Shown piece by piece: positions 1-8,253 of a stretch of 64,000 nt of DNA. This DNA is from Negadavirga shengliensis (GTDB lineage: Bacteria > Bacteroidota > Bacteroidia > Cytophagales > Cyclobacteriaceae), in the NCBI RefSeq assembly GCF_042652345.1, contig NZ_JBHSJJ010000005.1, positions 186,001 through 250,000 of the forward strand. Reading direction: 5' to 3'. The translations under genes were made by a program, and so were the position numbers. A model generated the notes under the pieces. That model saw only the letters and a list, made by a program, of their open reading frames with translations, made no database searches and had not been told where the DNA came from. Numbering within the stretch: the first letter of the stretch is position 1; every line of letters starts with the position of its first letter.

Positions 1-23
1 CATCGATCTGGAATTTGTAGATA

Positions 24-1010
24 ATGATTAATGAAAAATTGCTCAGGGAGATTCAAAAGGACCTGGAAAACCATATAGAAAAACTGAACTTTGGGGGACA
101 ACCCGAAGAACTTTACGAGCCGATATCCTATCTAATGGAGCTTGGCGGCAAGAGGATCAGGCCGCTGCTCACGCTTTTGGCTTACAGACTTTACCGTGAT
201 GATTACAAAGAAGTCCTGACACCTGCTGTGGCTGTCGAGGTGTTTCACAATTTCACGTTGATGCATGACGACATCATGGACAATGCCCCTCTTAGAAGAG
301 GGGAGCCGACGGTTCATAAGAAGTGGAACGCCAACACAGCCATCCTTTCCGGAGATGTCATGTTGGTCAAAGCCTATGAAATGCTGTTGGAAATCCAGGA
401 GGATAAGCTTGCGGTATGTCTTGCCCGGTTCAATAGGACAGCAGCGGAAGTTTGTGAGGGCCAGCAGTTTGACATGAACTTTGAAAACAGGGAAAAAGTC
501 TCAGAAGAGGAATACCTGAATATGATTCGCCTGAAAACGGCTGTATTGCTGGGTTTTTCACTGCAGTTGGGGGCGCTACTGGCCGGTGCGCCGGCCGGCG
601 ACAGTGAAAGACTATATGATTTCGGCGTCAACATCGGAATCGGTTTTCAGCTGAAGGATGATCTATTGGATGTGTACGCGGACAAAAGCAAATTTGGAAA
701 GCAGGTGGGCGGCGATATCTTATCCAATAAGAAGACTTATTTGTTGATAAAAGCCTTGGAAGCGGCTGAAGACGGGCAGGCCAGGGAACTCAACCATTGG
801 CTCAGATCAAAGAACTTCGACCCGGAAGAAAAAGTGGGGACCGTCACAAGAATCTACGACCAGCTCAACATCAAAAAGCTCACCGAACAGAAAATGAAAT
901 CCTATTTTGACAGCGGATTTGACCAACTCGCCGCACTGAATATCAAAAACGCAGAAAACCTGAAGTTGCTTTGGCGTTTTACCCATAATCTGGTAAACAG
1001 GGAAAAATAG
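24..1010 (+). CDS. Polyprenyl (geranylgeranyl/octaprenyl-type) diphosphate synthase
   Basis: Trans-prenyltransferase that condenses isopentenyl diphosphate onto an allylic diphosphate to make isoprenoid chains for quinones or undecaprenyl-type lipids. Both aspartate-rich Mg-diphosphate motifs are visible: DDIMD at about residues 82-86 (first) and DDLLD at about 212-216 (second). The GGKRIRP motif near residue 41 binds IPP. At 328 aa it has full family length and appears cytosolic and all-helical. The ATG at 24 follows closely on stop codons in all three frames. The rhomboid gene starts 7 bp after its stop, so the two are probably co-transcribed. Chain length cannot be read safely from the sequence; Bacteroidota homologues are usually annotated simply as polyprenyl synthetase. 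Confidence 0.93.
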   Translation: MINEKLLREIQKDLENHIEKLNFGGQPEELYEPISYLMELGGKRIRPLLTLLAYRLYRDDYKEVLTPAVAVEVFHNFTLMHDDIMDNAPLRRGEPTVHKKWNANTAILSGDVMLVKAYEMLLEIQEDKLAVCLARFNRTAAEVCEGQQFDMNFENREKVSEEEYLNMIRLKTAVLLGFSLQLGALLAGAPAGDSERLYDFGVNIGIGFQLKDDLLDVYADKSKFGKQVGGDILSNKKTYLLIKALEAAEDGQARELNHWLRSKNFDPEEKVGTVTRIYDQLNIKKLTEQKMKSYFDSGFDQLAALNIKNAENLKLLWRFTHNLVNREK

Positions 1011-1017
1011 GTTGTCT

Positions 1018-1647
1018 ATGGAGCTGTCGTTTACCATTATCTTAATCGTTCTGACCTGTCTTGTGTCCTATTATGGGTGGAAAAACCCTCCGTTTATCGA
1101 CAGGAGCCTCTTCACGCCCTACCTTGTACACCATAAAAAAGAATACAGCAGATTTATCCTGTCAGGTTTTATTCATAAAGACGGGACCCATTTGCTTTTT
1201 AACATGTTCACCTTTTATTTTTTCGGAAATATAGTGGAACGATATTTCGCTTATGTATTTGGTGGAATCACAGGAATAGCCGTTTTCCTTGGATTTTATC
1301 TTGCGGCGATAATTGTTTCAGATATTCCGACTTACCTTAAAGAAAAACATAACCCCAACTATCATGCATTAGGGGCATCAGGAGGTACTGCTGCAACGGT
1401 ATTTGCCAGCATTATCCTGACGCCGCTGTCTAATATCTGCATCTTCGGCATCTTCTGCCTACCAGGATTTGTCCTGGGCTTGTTGTTTTTAGGATACGCT
1501 TTTTACAAAGGAAAACTGTCCAATGACCACATTAACCACGATGCCCACTTTTACGGGGCATTATTTGGAATCGTGATCATCCTGGTCATATCGCCTGAAA
1601 ATGCCCTTCATTTTTGGAATGATATCAAAGGGTACAGTCCGTTCTAA
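1018..1647 (+). CDS. Rhomboid family intramembrane serine protease
   Basis: Membrane-embedded serine protease of about 209 aa if the ATG at 1018 is used; an in-frame TTG two codons upstream is an alternative. The catalytic serine lies in GASGG (Ser about 121). A histidine in HFYGALFG (about 177), in a late membrane segment, would complete the Ser-His dyad. The HLLFNMFTF segment carries the conserved His/Asn of the oxyanion region. Several hydrophobic stretches fit a six-helix rhomboid core with no extra domains. It lies 7 bp after the prenyl synthase. Its substrate is unknown. Confidence 0.9.
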   Translation: MELSFTIILIVLTCLVSYYGWKNPPFIDRSLFTPYLVHHKKEYSRFILSGFIHKDGTHLLFNMFTFYFFGNIVERYFAYVFGGITGIAVFLGFYLAAIIVSDIPTYLKEKHNPNYHALGASGGTAATVFASIILTPLSNICIFGIFCLPGFVLGLLFLGYAFYKGKLSNDHINHDAHFYGALFGIVIILVISPENALHFWNDIKGYSPF

Positions 1648-1676
1648 AGTATCCCTGTGAAAGGGGGAAAAACCCC

Positions 1677-1985
1677 CTATTTCCCTTTCTTCAATTGCCG
1701 TATCAATTTTTCCACCACGTCCTTTAACAAGGGGACCCAGTTTTGCCCCTTTTCTTCGGCAAACACATCCGGCCCGGGGATGCCTACGCGCATCCCCACT
1801 ATGCTCACGGCTGTCCCGCCGGTACCTTCCGTCTTAAAATAAACGTCAACGGCATTAATGTCCTGGGTGAATTTGGAAAGCTTATCTATGGAAGTTCTGA
1901 TTTCCTTCTGGACCACTTCACTGATATCCAAGTTGACCGACTGTACATCAATTTTGACACCCCGGTAGTTCTCTGTATAGTTCAT
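1677..1985 (-). CDS. hpf: Ribosome hibernation-promoting factor / RaiA-type protein (short form)
   Basis: A 102-aa protein matching the HPF/RaiA (S30Ae) fold in length and pattern: an N-terminal beta strand with IDVQSVNLDIS, a helix with QKEIRTSIDKLSKF, then VDVYFK strands and a final helix ending in a lysine-rich tail. The family binds the 30S subunit in stationary phase, blocks tRNA and mRNA sites, and promotes ribosome dimerisation or inactivation. This is the short type without the C-terminal dimerisation domain. It is transcribed convergently to the rhomboid gene, with 29 bp between the two ends. Confidence 0.85.
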   Translation of the reverse strand: MNYTENYRGVKIDVQSVNLDISEVVQKEIRTSIDKLSKFTQDINAVDVYFKTEGTGGTAVSIVGMRVGIPGPDVFAEEKGQNWVPLLKDVVEKLIRQLKKGK

Positions 1986-2122
1986 AGTTTAAAATATTAT
2001 AGGTGAATATGTATAGGATTTAAGGCAAGGTTTTTGAGCTTTTCTTCAGTTGAGCGCGACAAGTTACCGTGATGCCACGGTAACCCTCGACAACAACGAA
2101 AGTAAATCTAAAATTTTTACCT

Positions 2123-3292
2123 ATGGAATCATTCAATTTAAATACATTCAAAAACCTGGCCCAAATGAAAGGGAATACGGTTATTTCTATTTATTCACCG
2201 ACAAGCCGACAAACCACCGACGGTTATAAAGCCGATAAGATCCATTTAAAAAACCAATTGAGTGAGATAGAATGCACCCTCAGGGAAAGGTATAAAATGG
2301 AGGAGGAAGAGATAGAAACGTTATTGCAGGAAGGCCACAATCTCTTGGCAGATTACGAATTCTGGAAGTATAATGCCGACATGCTGGCTTCATTCATCGC
2401 GGACGGGAAATTGACCACCTACCGTTTGCCGCTGAAATTAGAGAACAGCATCCATTTTGTTGGAACACGGCCATTTTTGTTGCCCCTGATGCCGGAACTG
2501 AATGATGATGGGCATTTTTATTTGCTCTTGTTGAACCTGGACAGGATCAGACTCTATGAAGTCACAAGAAACACCATACAGGAGATAACCATCGATGCGG
2601 AAGAGGTGGCGGTTTCTTTCACCGGGGAAGAGGAGTTGGATGAAAACCAACAGTTTTTGCAGGGCCAGGGAGGAGTAGGCCAGGCCGGTGCTATGTTCCA
2701 CGGACACGGTGAGGGTTCTGACGAGGAAAAAAAAGTGACCATTCTGAATTATTTTCACAGGATGACCGATATGCTGGAGCCGAAACTCAACGAACATCCC
2801 CTTCCACTGATGGTGGCTGGAGTGGATTATCTGGTGCCTCTCTTCCATCAAGCCTCAAAATACAAACCGCTGTTGGATGGACATGTTAGCGGCGCCTATA
2901 ACGGTGATGATGCCAGGGAACTGCATGCGAAAGCCTGGGATGCAGCTGCTCCCTATTTTTCATCGGAGAGCAAAAAAAGAAAGGAAATGTACACCCAGAA
3001 GGAAGCAGAAGGACTTGCCCTTTCCAATGACCGTGCAAAACTGATCAAGGCATCCTTTGTAGGTGGAGTAGAAACCCTGTTTGTCAGTACCGATCATAAA
3101 CATGTGTGGGGCGGTTTCGTCGAAGAGGACTACAAGATAGTGTTTGATGAAAAACCCACCGGGGAAAACCATTGCCTCATTGACCTGGCTGCGGTAAAGG
3201 TGCTGGAAAACAAGGGGAAAGTATACTTTCTGGAGCCGGAAGAAATGCCCGGCGAAAGCCAGATAGCCGGTATATTAAGGTATGAAATCTAG
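2123..3292 (+). CDS. baeRF-like protein (bacterial archaeo-eukaryotic release factor family)
   Basis: A 389-aa soluble protein with no signal peptide or membrane segment. Its architecture resembles the baeRF group: an N-terminal region with a VISIYSPTSR strand, a central LLLLNLDRIRLYEV strand followed by acidic strands, an eRF1-domain-like middle with MVAGVDYLVPLFHQAS, and a C-terminal alpha/beta part with VGGVETLFVSTDHKHVWG. These patterns occur in Bacteroidota proteins annotated as baeRF family 3/7, thought to act on stalled ribosomes or RNA. No GGQ loop is visible; an MFHGHGEG segment near residue 191 sits where a loop would be expected. Family assignment is from recollection of the fold and function is not established. 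It stands alone after HPF. Confidence 0.55.
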   Translation: MESFNLNTFKNLAQMKGNTVISIYSPTSRQTTDGYKADKIHLKNQLSEIECTLRERYKMEEEEIETLLQEGHNLLADYEFWKYNADMLASFIADGKLTTYRLPLKLENSIHFVGTRPFLLPLMPELNDDGHFYLLLLNLDRIRLYEVTRNTIQEITIDAEEVAVSFTGEEELDENQQFLQGQGGVGQAGAMFHGHGEGSDEEKKVTILNYFHRMTDMLEPKLNEHPLPLMVAGVDYLVPLFHQASKYKPLLDGHVSGAYNGDDARELHAKAWDAAAPYFSSESKKRKEMYTQKEAEGLALSNDRAKLIKASFVGGVETLFVSTDHKHVWGGFVEEDYKIVFDEKPTGENHCLIDLAAVKVLENKGKVYFLEPEEMPGESQIAGILRYEI

Positions 3293-3403
3293 GGTTTCTG
3301 CGTGACCGTTGTAAAAAAACGTGAAGAAGTTAATGACGTTCTGGTAAAACGCTTTTTTGGCGAAACGGGGGAAGGGATTCTTATTTTAAGATAGTTTTAT
3401 AAT

Positions 3404-3437
3404 AAAAAAAGGCCTTTTTTTATAAAGGCCTTTTTTT
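3404..3437 (-). terminator. Bidirectional Rho-independent terminator
   Basis: An inverted repeat with an A-tract before GGCC and GGCC followed by seven T. It reads as a terminator on both strands and ends the rplU-rpmA operon on the minus strand. Confidence 0.85.
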
Positions 3438-3458
3438 ATTCCTGAAGTCCGTGAAGTA

Positions 3459-3719
3459 TCAGGCATCTGCCGGGATCACATTTACATAGGACTTCCCGTC
3501 ATATTTTTTCTGGAAACTCACCTTGCCATCTACCAAAGCAAACAAAGTGTGGTCTTTGCCAAGACCTACATTATTGCCTGGATGATGTTTGGTTCCTCTT
3601 TGCCTTACGATGATATTACCGGCGATGACGGATTCACCGCCAAATTTCTTTACGCCAAGTCGTTTACTTTCTGATTCTCTGCCGTTCTTGGAACTACCTA
3701 CACCTTTTTTATGAGCCAT
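3459..3719 (-). CDS. rpmA: 50S ribosomal protein L27
   Basis: An 86-aa ribosomal protein beginning MAHKKGVGSSKNGRES, the highly conserved L27 N-terminus that reaches the peptidyl transferase centre. The VRQRGTKHHPGNNVG segment is also diagnostic. The N-terminal extension cleaved in Firmicutes is absent, as usual outside that phylum. It follows rplU by 28 bp, the standard L21-L27 operon order. Confidence 0.98.
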   Translation of the reverse strand: MAHKKGVGSSKNGRESESKRLGVKKFGGESVIAGNIIVRQRGTKHHPGNNVGLGKDHTLFALVDGKVSFQKKYDGKSYVNVIPADA

Positions 3720-3747
3720 AACTTAATACTTTTATGGTCGGAAGACC

Positions 3748-4059
3748 TTATAATACAATGTTTTCAATCAAAATTTTTGTGAATTGCTGTCTGTGACCGT
3801 TTTTCTTTTTATAGCCTTTTCTTCTTTTCTTTTTGAAAACGATTACCTTGTCACCTTTCACATGGTCTATGATTTTACCAGTGACCTTTGCCCCTTCCAA
3901 TAGAGGAGCCCCTATCGATACGGTGCCATCGTCTTCTGCCAAAAGCACCTGATCGAATTCAACGGAAGCGTCAACTTCTCCCTGCATTTTTGGTGCAAAG
4001 ATCTGCTGATCTTTTGTTACTTTGAACTGCGTTCCGGAAATATTAACTATTGCGTACAT
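3748..4059 (-). CDS. rplU: 50S ribosomal protein L21
   Basis: A 103-aa protein starting MYAIVNISGTQFKV, the typical L21 N-terminus. The lysine-rich VFKKKRRKGYKKKNGHRQ segment is the rRNA-binding signature. L21 binds 23S rRNA domain I. It is the first gene of the rplU-rpmA operon, with a good minus-7 box about 38 bp upstream of the ATG. Confidence 0.98.
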   Translation of the reverse strand: MYAIVNISGTQFKVTKDQQIFAPKMQGEVDASVEFDQVLLAEDDGTVSIGAPLLEGAKVTGKIIDHVKGDKVIVFKKKRRKGYKKKNGHRQQFTKILIENIVL

Positions 4060-4096
4060 AATGGTTTGATATAAATCGATTTATCAAAATGAGGTG

Positions 4097-4104
4097 CAAA
4101 TATA
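4097..4104 (-). promoter_or_regulatory. Putative rplU promoter minus-7 element
   Basis: TATATTTG on the minus strand is a perfect match to the Bacteroidota TAnnTTTG minus-7 consensus, about 38 bp upstream of the rplU ATG. The minus-33 box is weak; a T-rich stretch lies at the expected spacing. Confidence 0.5.
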
Positions 4105-4671
4105 AGTAAGTTTTTAATAATGATAAAATATAAGTGCCATATTTATACTGATTCTCCCCAATACATTTCTTAGTGAAATATTTTTTCATGAATGCAAATT
4201 ACATTTATATGGGGTTTTATCAACCTATAGAAAAAAATATGACGCAGTAGGTTTTATCATAAACAATTGTAAATCAATCAGATAAACAAATAACAGCGTA
4301 CTATTTATGAAAAATAATTGACTTTTGGTCAAAAAAATTCAGGTTTTTAAAACTTTAAATTATTTTTAACTTTTTAAAAAAATCTCTCCATGCCTTATCC
4401 AACAAAAAAACGTAAAAGTTAAAGTTGAAATCATATATCGTAAAATGTTCATTTTTAGTAAAATATATTTATTTGACTTCTAGTCAGTTTTTCAAAGTTT
4501 TAACCACCGCCTGCCTTTTCTTTTTCATTTTTCTTGTCCATATTTGTTAAGCGATCATAAAAAAGAGGAACAGCAAAAATACATTTAGTATCTGAAAAAA
4601 AATCCATTCAAACAGCAAAGGCATTTGACGGGATGTAAAATATATTTTAGAATTCATTAAAGCATAGGAGG
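4105..4671. other. AT-rich intergenic region upstream of nrdB
   Basis: About 570 bp of very AT-rich sequence without a convincing gene. It holds two dyads: TTGAC-N5-GTCAA at 4318-4332 and TGACT-tct-AGTCA at 4474-4486. Both lie upstream of nrdBA and could be regulator sites. I see no NrdR box. Confidence 0.5.
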
Positions 4672-5652
4672 ATGAAACCAGAACCCATTTTAGAACAAGC
4701 AGACAGCAGCAAATATGTACTTTTCCCTATCCAGCATGACGATATATGGGAATATTACAAAAAAGCAGAGGCCAGCTTTTGGACTGCCGAGGAGATTGAC
4801 TTGGGGCAGGACTTGAATGATTGGAAAAACCTTAGTGATGGGGAAAGGCATTTTATTTCCCATGTACTGGCTTTTTTTGCTGCCAGTGACGGCATCGTCA
4901 ACGAAAACCTGGCTGAACATTTCGTAGCCGAGGTTCAATATACGGAAGCCAAGTTTTTTTATGGATTCCAGATAGCCATGGAAAACATCCATAGCGAGAC
5001 CTACAGTTTATTGATCGACACCTATATAAAGAATGCGGAGGAAAGGGACCGGCTTTTCAATGCCATAGAGCACCTTGACTGTGTGAGGAAGAAAGCGCAA
5101 TGGGCTTTGAGGTGGATAGATAAAGGGAATTTTCAGGAACGCCTGATAGCTTTTGCCGCTGTGGAGGGCATTTTCTTCTCCGGCTCGTTTTGTTCTATTT
5201 TCTGGCTGAAGAAAAGAGGGCTTATGCCGGGACTTACCTTTTCCAATGAGCTTATTTCCAGAGACGAGGGATTGCATTGTGACTTCGCCTGCCATCTTTA
5301 TACCAAGCATGTGGCCAATAAGCTTTCGGAGGAAAAAATCACTGAGATCATTAAGGATGCTGTGGAAATAGAAAAAGAATTTGTCACAGATGCGCTGCCC
5401 GTAAGACTTATCGGTATGAACGCGGATTTGATGTGTCAGTACATAGAATTTGTGGCCGACAGGCTGCTTGTGGAATTGGGCTGCTCAAAAGTATGGAACA
5501 GCACCAATCCGTTTGACTTCATGGACATGATATCCTTGCAGGGAAAAACCAACTTCTTTGAAAAAAGGGTTGGGGATTATCAAAAGGCGGGCGTCATGAA
5601 AACCAAGGATTCTCCAGGTTCCGGAAAATTCTCGATAGAAGAAGATTTTTAA
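4672..5652 (+). CDS. nrdB: Ribonucleoside-diphosphate reductase, beta (small) subunit, class Ia
   Basis: The radical-generating R2 subunit, 326 aa. It carries the ferritin-like diiron pattern: an aspartate in FFAASDGIVNENL, the glutamate/histidine pair in YGFQIAMENIHSETY, and the second set in SRDEGLHCDFACHL. The tyrosyl-radical region lies just after the second ligand (IHSETYSLLIDTYI). The C-terminal acidic tail (FSIEEDF) resembles the peptide that docks into NrdA. nrdA starts 30 bp downstream. The protein makes dNDPs aerobically together with NrdA. Confidence 0.96.
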   Translation: MKPEPILEQADSSKYVLFPIQHDDIWEYYKKAEASFWTAEEIDLGQDLNDWKNLSDGERHFISHVLAFFAASDGIVNENLAEHFVAEVQYTEAKFFYGFQIAMENIHSETYSLLIDTYIKNAEERDRLFNAIEHLDCVRKKAQWALRWIDKGNFQERLIAFAAVEGIFFSGSFCSIFWLKKRGLMPGLTFSNELISRDEGLHCDFACHLYTKHVANKLSEEKITEIIKDAVEIEKEFVTDALPVRLIGMNADLMCQYIEFVADRLLVELGCSKVWNSTNPFDFMDMISLQGKTNFFEKRVGDYQKAGVMKTKDSPGSGKFSIEEDF

Positions 5653-5682
5653 TCATTTCACCACCCTAATTCATTTATCAGC

Positions 5683-8070
5683 ATGTTAGTAATCAAAAGA
5701 GACGGCAGAAGAGAATCGGTAAGATTCGACAAGATCACGACAAGGATTCAAAATCTCTGTTATGGATTGGATTCGGTATACATACAACCGATAGAAGTAG
5801 CAAAAAAAGTAATAGACGGGTTATATGATGGTGTGACCACTACCGAATTGGATAACCTTGCAGCCGAAGTCTGCGCTTCATTGACGGTAAAGCATCCTGA
5901 TTATGCCATTCTTGCGGCCAGGATAGCCATATCCAATCTCCACAAAACCACCAGCCAGTCTTTTTCCAATACCATGAAAAGACTCTATACCTATATCAAT
6001 CCCAAAACAGGGGAAAATGCTGCCCTGATTGCTCCGGATGTATATGGTGTGGTGAAACAACATGCAGCCCGATTGGATGAGGTGATTGATTATCAAAGGG
6101 ATTTTGATTACGATTTTTTTGGTTTTAAAACCCTGGAGCGGAGCTATCTGATAAAATTGGACGGTAAGGTAGTGGAAAGACCGCAACACATGCTGATGCG
6201 GGTGGCCATAGGTATTCATAAGGAAGATATCGAAGCTGCTGTGGAAACCTATCACCTGCTGTCCCAAAAGTGGTTCACACATGCCACCCCAACTCTCTTT
6301 AATGCCGGTACACCGAAACCGCAGCTTTCCTCCTGCTTTTTATTGACCATGAAGGATGATAGCATCGACGGCATATATGACACCTTAAAGCAATGCGCTA
6401 AAATCAGCCAGTCTGCGGGGGGCATTGGGCTTTCCATTCACAACGTCAGGGCAAAAGGTTCCTATATAAGGGGCACTAACGGTGTATCCAATGGGATTGT
6501 GCCCATGTTGAGAAACTTTGACATGACTGCCCGCTATGTTGATCAGGGTGGCGGGAAAAGAAAGGGGAGTTTTGCCATATACCTGGAGCCATGGCACGCG
6601 GATATCAAGGATTTCCTCGAATTAAAAAAGAACCATGGTAAGGAAGAGCTGAGGGCGAGGGACCTTTTTTACGCACTTTGGGTTCCTGATCTGTTCATGA
6701 AACGGGTGGAGGCCAATGAAGAGTGGTCTCTTTTCTGCCCCAATGAAGCACCTGGTTTGGCGGAGTGTCATGGTGCCGAATTTGAAAGGTTGTATGAAAA
6801 ATACGAGAAGGAGGGCAGAGCGAGGGAAACCGTCAAGGCCCAGGAACTCTGGTTTGAAGTGCTCGAATCCCAAATAGAAACCGGCACTCCCTATATACTT
6901 TATAAAGATGCAGCCAATGGAAAATCCAACCAGAAGAATCTGGGGACCATCAAATCTTCCAACTTGTGCACCGAGATCATCGAATATACTTCCCCTGATG
7001 AGGTGGCCGTATGTAATTTGGCATCGATCGCCTTGCCAAAATTTGTAAGACCGGCCAAGAACGGCAAGGTACAGTTCGACCACGAAAAACTGTATGAGGT
7101 CACCAAAGTTGTCACCAGGAACCTGAACAAAGTCATCGATATCAATTATTATCCGGTACCCGAGGCCCGGAAATCAAACTTCAGACACCGGCCCATTGGA
7201 TTGGGGGTGCAGGGGCTTGCCGATGCTTTTATCCAATTAAGGATGCCTTTTGATTCGGAAGAGGCAAAAGCGTTGAATGAGGATATCTTTGAAACCATTT
7301 ATTTCGCGGCCATGGAAACGTCCATGGAGCTTGCCAAGACCCAAGGTACCTACGAGACTTATGAAGGGTCACCTGTCTCACAGGGACTGTTTCAGTTTGA
7401 CCTATGGGGCATAAGGCCAAAATCAGGCAGATGGGACTGGAACGCACTCAAGGAGAAAGTGAAGAAATACGGAATCAGAAATTCCTTGTTATTGGCACCT
7501 ATGCCTACGGCCTCAACTTCGCAGATCCTGGGCAATAACGAATGCTTTGAGCCTTATACCTCAAACATTTATACCAGGAGGACCCTTTCCGGAGAATTCA
7601 TTGTGGTAAACAAACACCTCATGAAAGATCTCATTCAGTTGGGCATCTGGAACGAAAACATGAAAAACAGGCTGGTTGCTGCCAACGGCTCCGTGCAGAA
7701 CCTTTCGGAAGTGCCACAGAACCTTAAAGACCTCTATAAAACCGTATGGGAAATTTCCCAGAAGATCGTTATTGATATGGCGGCGGATAGGGGAGCTTAT
7801 ATCTGTCAGTCCCAGAGCATGAACCTGTTTCTTCAGGAACCCAATTTCGGAAAACTGACTTCCATGCATTTTTATGCATGGAAAAAAGGGCTGAAAACCG
7901 GTATTTATTACCTCAGGTCAAAAGCAGCCAGCAGCGCGATCCAGTTTACGGTGGACAAATCGCAGCTTAATCAAAAGGATGAGTCCGTGGAAGTCCTCAA
8001 GAAACACAACCAGGAAGCCATCGCCTGTTCATTGGACAATCCGGACGATTGTGAAATGTGCGGCAGTTGA
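5683..8070 (+). CDS. nrdA: Ribonucleoside-diphosphate reductase, alpha (large) subunit, class Ia
   Basis: Catalytic R1 subunit, 795 aa. An ATP-cone allosteric domain occupies about residues 1-90 (VIKRDGRRESVRFDKITTRI). The barrel carries the substrate-site cysteine in QLSSCFLL, the active-site block NLCTEI, and PMPTASTSQILGNNE near the phosphate-binding loop. The C-terminal redox pair is in CEMCGS. Length fits class I R1. It forms an operon with nrdB and ends at a strong terminator. Confidence 0.96.
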   Translation: MLVIKRDGRRESVRFDKITTRIQNLCYGLDSVYIQPIEVAKKVIDGLYDGVTTTELDNLAAEVCASLTVKHPDYAILAARIAISNLHKTTSQSFSNTMKRLYTYINPKTGENAALIAPDVYGVVKQHAARLDEVIDYQRDFDYDFFGFKTLERSYLIKLDGKVVERPQHMLMRVAIGIHKEDIEAAVETYHLLSQKWFTHATPTLFNAGTPKPQLSSCFLLTMKDDSIDGIYDTLKQCAKISQSAGGIGLSIHNVRAKGSYIRGTNGVSNGIVPMLRNFDMTARYVDQGGGKRKGSFAIYLEPWHADIKDFLELKKNHGKEELRARDLFYALWVPDLFMKRVEANEEWSLFCPNEAPGLAECHGAEFERLYEKYEKEGRARETVKAQELWFEVLESQIETGTPYILYKDAANGKSNQKNLGTIKSSNLCTEIIEYTSPDEVAVCNLASIALPKFVRPAKNGKVQFDHEKLYEVTKVVTRNLNKVIDINYYPVPEARKSNFRHRPIGLGVQGLADAFIQLRMPFDSEEAKALNEDIFETIYFAAMETSMELAKTQGTYETYEGSPVSQGLFQFDLWGIRPKSGRWDWNALKEKVKKYGIRNSLLLAPMPTASTSQILGNNECFEPYTSNIYTRRTLSGEFIVVNKHLMKDLIQLGIWNENMKNRLVAANGSVQNLSEVPQNLKDLYKTVWEISQKIVIDMAADRGAYICQSQSMNLFLQEPNFGKLTSMHFYAWKKGLKTGIYYLRSKAASSAIQFTVDKSQLNQKDESVEVLKKHNQEAIACSLDNPDDCEMCGS

Positions 8071-8100
8071 TTCTTGACAAATTAAAATAAACATTACCGT

Positions 8101-8137
8101 AAAGAGGCTGTCCCAAAAGCGAAACAGCCTCTTTTTT
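8101..8137 (+). terminator. Rho-independent terminator after nrdA
   Basis: AAAGAGGCTGT pairs with ACAGCCTCTTT and is followed by a run of T. This hairpin also forms the left end of the MITE-like element described separately. Confidence 0.85.
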
Positions 8138-8238
8138 TGTTTTTATCGTTAAAATAGATCCTATTTACCTAACTCGATTTCGAACAGCATTCAGTTCAAC
8201 CCTTTTTCTCGAAGCTGTATGAGACAGCCCTTTTTTAT
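8101..8238. mobile_element. Possible MITE-like remnant with IS-type termini
   Basis: The left end reads GAGGCTGTCCCAAAAG and the right end, reverse-complemented, AGGGCTGTCTCATAC. They share GGCTGTC(C/T)CA as terminal inverted repeats about 110 bp apart. Such ends are seen on several transposon families in Bacteroidota. There is no transposase and no clear target-site duplication. It sits between nrdA and a convergent ABC transporter gene. Confidence 0.4.
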
Positions 8239-8253
8239 GTGAAAAAATCCCCC

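Noticed and set aside
1..23. Possible tail of an upstream gene
   Set aside because: All three forward frames stop within about 30 bp, so no frame can be preferred.
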